From contig BSBK01006424.1 in assembly GCA_027943335.1 (NCBI GenBank), positions 687,001 through 751,000 of the forward strand: a stretch of 64,000 bases of DNA. Reading direction: 5' to 3'. The position numbers and the translations under genes were made by a program. The notes under the pieces were generated by a model. That model saw only the letters and a list, made by a program, of their open reading frames with translations. It made no database searches and was not told the DNA's origin. Below are positions 60,611 to 64,000 of this stretch, one piece after another. Within the stretch, counting starts at the first letter, position 1; every line of letters starts with the position of its first letter. This DNA comes from Chamaecyparis obtusa (taxonomy: Eukaryota; Streptophyta; Pinopsida; Cupressales; Cupressaceae).

Positions 60611-61065
60611 TTGGCTTTTGACCTACTTTTCAAAACACCTCAGAATTGTGCAAAAATTGCACCCCTAGCTAATTTTGACATCCTAGATCCATTTTCAGAC
60701 TTCAAATTGAAATCTGAGTTAATCTTGATAGTCAAAATCACATTTCAAAATTTCACCCTCTTCTGCGCAGTTGGCTGACCATTTGAGGCTTGATCCTTCG
60801 ATCTTTCTTGGGGCATCTTCCTTTCTTCACCCCCATCTCTTCCAAACTCCTAGTCTATCATTCATTTTCATTCACTTCATCTCTCTAAGGTTTGACTTTA
60901 TCTTTATCCTATATCTTTCTCAGTCAAATTGGGGCATGTCTTCACTGCTTAATAGTTATCCTATCATGGGTATGTGCAAGATCTTGAGGGGCCAAAAAGT
61001 GGCGATGTGAAAAACATTCACTTTTCACTCTTTCAAAAGTGCATGAAAGTGCTTGTTGACTTTTT

Positions 61066-61440
61066 AGTAGGCCTGGGTGTCAGTACACCTAGGAAAACCT
61101 ACCACCAAAGCATAGGCCTAATCAAGTACCCGATAATATCAGGTACCTGATAACTATGGCATAAATCCAAAACCCGTGAGCCCTTTTCCTCATTTCCTTG
61201 CCCGATTTTCTTCAAGTTCTTTCCGCGATTTTTAGATACCCGATATATTTTTGGATACCTGATATTAGAAACAACAAATTCATCTCCAAGCATATTCGGT
61301 AAGTAGTTATTTATATAATTTTTATTAATTTATTTCATTTTCATACTAAATGTAGCATATTTTTTTAAAATAGGGTTTTGTATTTATATTTGTAATAATA
61401 TATGAAATTAGATTGAAATTTAGATTTTTTTTAAATTTAA
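61066..61440. other. Possible DNA-transposon terminal region
   Basis: TAGGCCTGGGTGTCAGTACA at about 61069 resembles hAT-type ends of the TAGGSCTGGG kind. Repeated TACCCGATA/GGTACCTGATA words follow (61117-61265), like the subterminal repeats of such elements. The matching right end was not found before 64000, so this is tentative. Confidence 0.3.
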
Positions 61441-63462
61441 TCACGCATAGCTGACAACAATGAAGAAAATAACCCTCCCACACCAAATAACGATCCCCAA
61501 AACAATCCCCTGCTTCAAAACCCTCCATCTTTACAAGATTAGATACAAGAAAATTTGAATACAATATGGGGTTTCCAAAACACGTATCAAAATATACCTA
61601 CATTAGGTCCCATGCTTGCCACACTAAATACAATTGTTGAAAACATTGACACACTCATGCAGCAACATAATGTTGCTCTTCATTAGCGTGATGATATGCA
61701 TGCCCAATTTGATGACGGGCTTGACCATGATGGGATTGCGGCCCTTAATATAAGGAAGATATAGCCGCCCTTTTTGTCGATCCTAAAACCGGAATACTAG
61801 CTGACCTCAAAAAGCCCAAATTATTAATAAAATGGTGCACAAATGAAGTAATGCGCACAAACTTTTGGGATCGCTGGTGGATGGTTTTTGATAAACCACC
61901 CCATAGCAATTTGGAGGTCCCATTTTATTTCCTTAAAAAATTGTATGCTGAGTTTGTGCTTGGTCACCATGTTGATTATTGGAGTATGAGGCCCAACATG
62001 GGCGTAGGCAGATGAGCTCCTCAGACTAGGCCATCTTCATAGTGCCAAAAGGCCACTACCTTTGTCCCCCCCACTAATGTCGTACCCCCTCCTCCAGTGC
62101 AGCATCCCGATATCATTGCAAAGGTTGCCTCATAGACTATTAGGGCCATTCATTTACTAAGTGATCGGTTGATCACTTAGACCAGGTCAGTGTTGCCTCC
62201 TTTGGATGTTGCTGGCACATCAAAAGCTTGTCGAATTTCACATGTATGCGAGCCCCATATGTGCATTACGTCCAGGAATATGTGCCTCAGACCGCTTACT
62301 GATTCTGATATATATCAGTTTCATTATATTGATGAGGGGGATACCAGAGATGCAACTACAGAGGCTGCAACACCTCATGCAGCATCTACATCTCATGAGA
62401 GTGCTCAGGAGGTGCAGGCAGAGCCATTGACTCCTATTGATATGGTAAGAGTAAACATTATAAATAAATTTGTCACATGACTTATTCAATTTAAAAATAA
62501 TTTATTTATTTAGATTAGTTTTAATGATTGCATGCACTTATGTATATATATTTTTTCCATTTATGTTTAGTCGATGACACAAGAGGAGGTGAGATAAGTG
62601 GATGAGTCCACAGTTTTGGCCATTTCATTTGGCCTTGATTACTATATGGTATATTATAAATTATGTACCCATTAGTTTTTTTTTATATCATTTGGTGTAC
62701 ATGCTTAAATCTCTATCAATTAGAGCAATAAAATTCATACATTTACTAATATATATTGTCATCTTATTGTGTTCTTGCAGGCTACAACCAATGTCAGTGG
62801 GGGGCATGAGGGGGTTCCTTCATCAGGTGTCGACAAAGGAAAGGTAGTTAATTGTTTAAGATTAATTATGCATGCATATGTATGCCACTTGTGTGTAGTA
62901 ATAAATATTTTACTTGCACTTTATTGTATAGGGTGTGGCTATTGATGATGTCTCGACACCGGTTCGACAGCGTAAGGTTACAGGTGTCTCGATTTGGAGT
63001 GATAGCCTGATTGTACGTAGACTTTTACATATTGTTATTTGTATTTTGTAACTAGGTTTTCTATGATGAAGTACATTGATATATAATTGACAATCTTTTT
63101 ACTCTCATAGGTTACTCCAACTGTGAGGGAGGGCCCACGAGAATCCTTCATTTCTTTGTTGACCCAGCCCACTATTCCAGAGGAGGGATCACTAGATGTA
63201 AGTTTTAATTTTAGTTCAATCAATTTGTAATTTTATTATGCTATCATCCTATTTTGTAGATTTATTACTCTACGTTGCACCACTCTACTAATCTCATTAT
63301 TGCAAATATATATTTATAGGTTAGAGTTGGTATTGCTGGCATGGTCCCTTCACTACCCTGGACTTATGCTAGGACACCTGCTCGTGGTAGGTGATCGAGA
63401 GACTAGGTACAAATATTTGTATTTAGTTATAATTTTAATTAAATTAGTGTTTGAAAATTATG

Positions 63463-63533
<71 letters not shown>

Positions 63534-63648
63534 AATCATATAAAGTAAGCAATCTAACTTTGGTTTGAACTCATTTTTTATGCAGGATCAATCAGAGCCC
63601 AACACTTCTTCAAAGAGGCTACATTTTGATGATCCCCCTACAACATAG
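61441..63648 (+). pseudogene. Unrecognised multi-exon gene, at least seven exons, probably inactivated
   Basis: A first region (about 61441-62444) encodes an Asn/Pro-rich start and a block with KLLIKWCTNEVMRTNFWDRW and VPFYFLKKLYAEFVLG. Stops and at least one frame change lie near 61770 and 62010-62180. Six short exons follow with GT/AG borders and all introns in phase 0: 62571-62648, 62781-62843, 62932-63012, 63111-63197, 63320-63406 and 63586-63648 (ending KRLHFDDPPTT, stop 63646-63648). Exon lengths are 78, 63, 81, 87, 87 and 63, all multiples of three. Stops in exons two and six fit lost Gln/Arg codons. No known domain. It may be cargo or a transposase-side gene of a DNA transposon. A sense intron-bearing gene cannot belong to a plus-strand retroelement. 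Confidence 0.55.
63468..63528. repeat. (TA)n microsatellite
   Basis: About 60 bp of uninterrupted TA within the last intron of the multi-exon gene. It generates a spurious Tyr/Ile frame. Confidence 0.97.
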
Positions 63649-64000
63649 GATGCAGTTTTAGTTTTGTGGTCATTTAGAGATGACACTTGACACATTTTGA
63701 GATGGCATATATGCCACAGTGTACACCTTAAAACATTGATTTTGTAGACATTTTGAAATGGCATGTGCCATATTTGTACTTTGATACATTTGATACATAT
63801 ATAGAACATGTTCATTTATATGTTATATTTGTGTCATCTTTTGTATATACATATTTATTATTCATGTTTATGGAATTGAATGGTGAAGTTATATCTTGAC
63901 TATGATTATCATTATGATTTAAATTATATCTTGTTGAAGTTACATTTGTTTTTCTTTACTCTGGAATACCCTGTTCATGGAGCTTATTATGTTTGAGGTT
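63649..64000. other. AT-rich sequence after the multi-exon gene
   Basis: Contains a partial inverted pairing of ACATTTTGAGATGGCATATGCCA words (63688-63770), possibly the 3' untranslated region. No AATAAA signal and no further gene is seen. Confidence 0.35.

Larger units (their letters stand above)
36820..61065 (+). mobile_element. Tat-lineage Ty3/gypsy element with antisense PMD gene
   Basis: 5' LTR 36820-37834, primer site, a very long leader (interrupted by element 2), gag-pol 48845-56548, an A-rich 3' region, an antisense PMD gene (58173-60019) and its promoter at about 60600. An archaeal-type RNase H after the normal one is the hallmark of the Tat/Ogre group. No second copy of the LTR was seen before 64000, so the right end is either truncated near 61065 or further away. 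Without element 2 the span is about 16 kb, within the size range of Tat/Ogre elements. Confidence 0.85.

Noticed and set aside
63300..63548. Frame with a Tyr/Ile tail
   Set aside because: The tail is the (TA)n microsatellite in an intron; only its first part overlaps a real exon in the same region.

Overview
This is a piece of a large, repeat-packed plant nuclear genome, most likely a conifer or another gymnosperm. That guess rests on the density of old nested LTR retrotransposons, the very long LTRs, the AT-rich filler and the lack of any clear host gene; no single-copy gene confirms it. Almost all of the 64 kb can be assigned to transposable elements.

Layout: 1-4033 is the 3' part of a decayed Ty1/copia element (+). 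It sits in a minus-strand Ty3/gypsy element, of which gag (about 4040-4978), the primer site and a long 5' LTR (5027-6881 continuing at about 14280) remain. That LTR is split by a complete 7.4-kb element, here called element 1 (6882-14273, minus), with a target duplication and two genes but no pol. 16026-17677 is a short non-coding TRIM-like element with perfect CAAAA duplications. 18756-29542 is a gag-only element with 3.7-4.0-kb LTRs and GGCCC duplications. 29548-34919 is the front part of a chromovirus/Tekay-like gypsy element (+). It is interrupted by element 3 (34920-36819, minus), a relative of element 1, which is itself interrupted by a Tat-lineage gypsy element (36820 to about 61060, +). 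The leader of the Tat element holds element 2 (38704-46821, +), a second complete two-gene element with ATAAG duplications. 61066-64000 holds a probable DNA-transposon end and an unrecognised seven-exon gene.

The most interesting content is the element 1/element 2/element 3 group. Elements 1 and 2 are divergent yet share the same plan: a coiled-coil Gag with about five CCHC zinc knuckles, a spacer of about 500 bp, then a single-frame second gene of about 1,050-1,200 codons that I cannot assign to any family. There is no protease, integrase or reverse transcriptase. CCGAG motif arrays lie upstream of a TATA box in the LTR and again upstream of a TATA-like box in the gag-ORF2 spacer, which suggests that ORF2 has its own promoter.

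The Tat element carries a full gag-protease-RT-RNaseH-archaeal RNaseH-integrase frame. It also carries an antisense, intron-containing plant mobile domain (PMD) gene with its own TATA box. A second motif family (AGTATCRC) marks the leaders of both the sense and the antisense units.

Nearly all coding regions are dead. They have lost function mainly through stop codons at former Gln, Arg and Trp codons rather than through frameshifts, which is the pattern expected from deamination of methylated cytosine.
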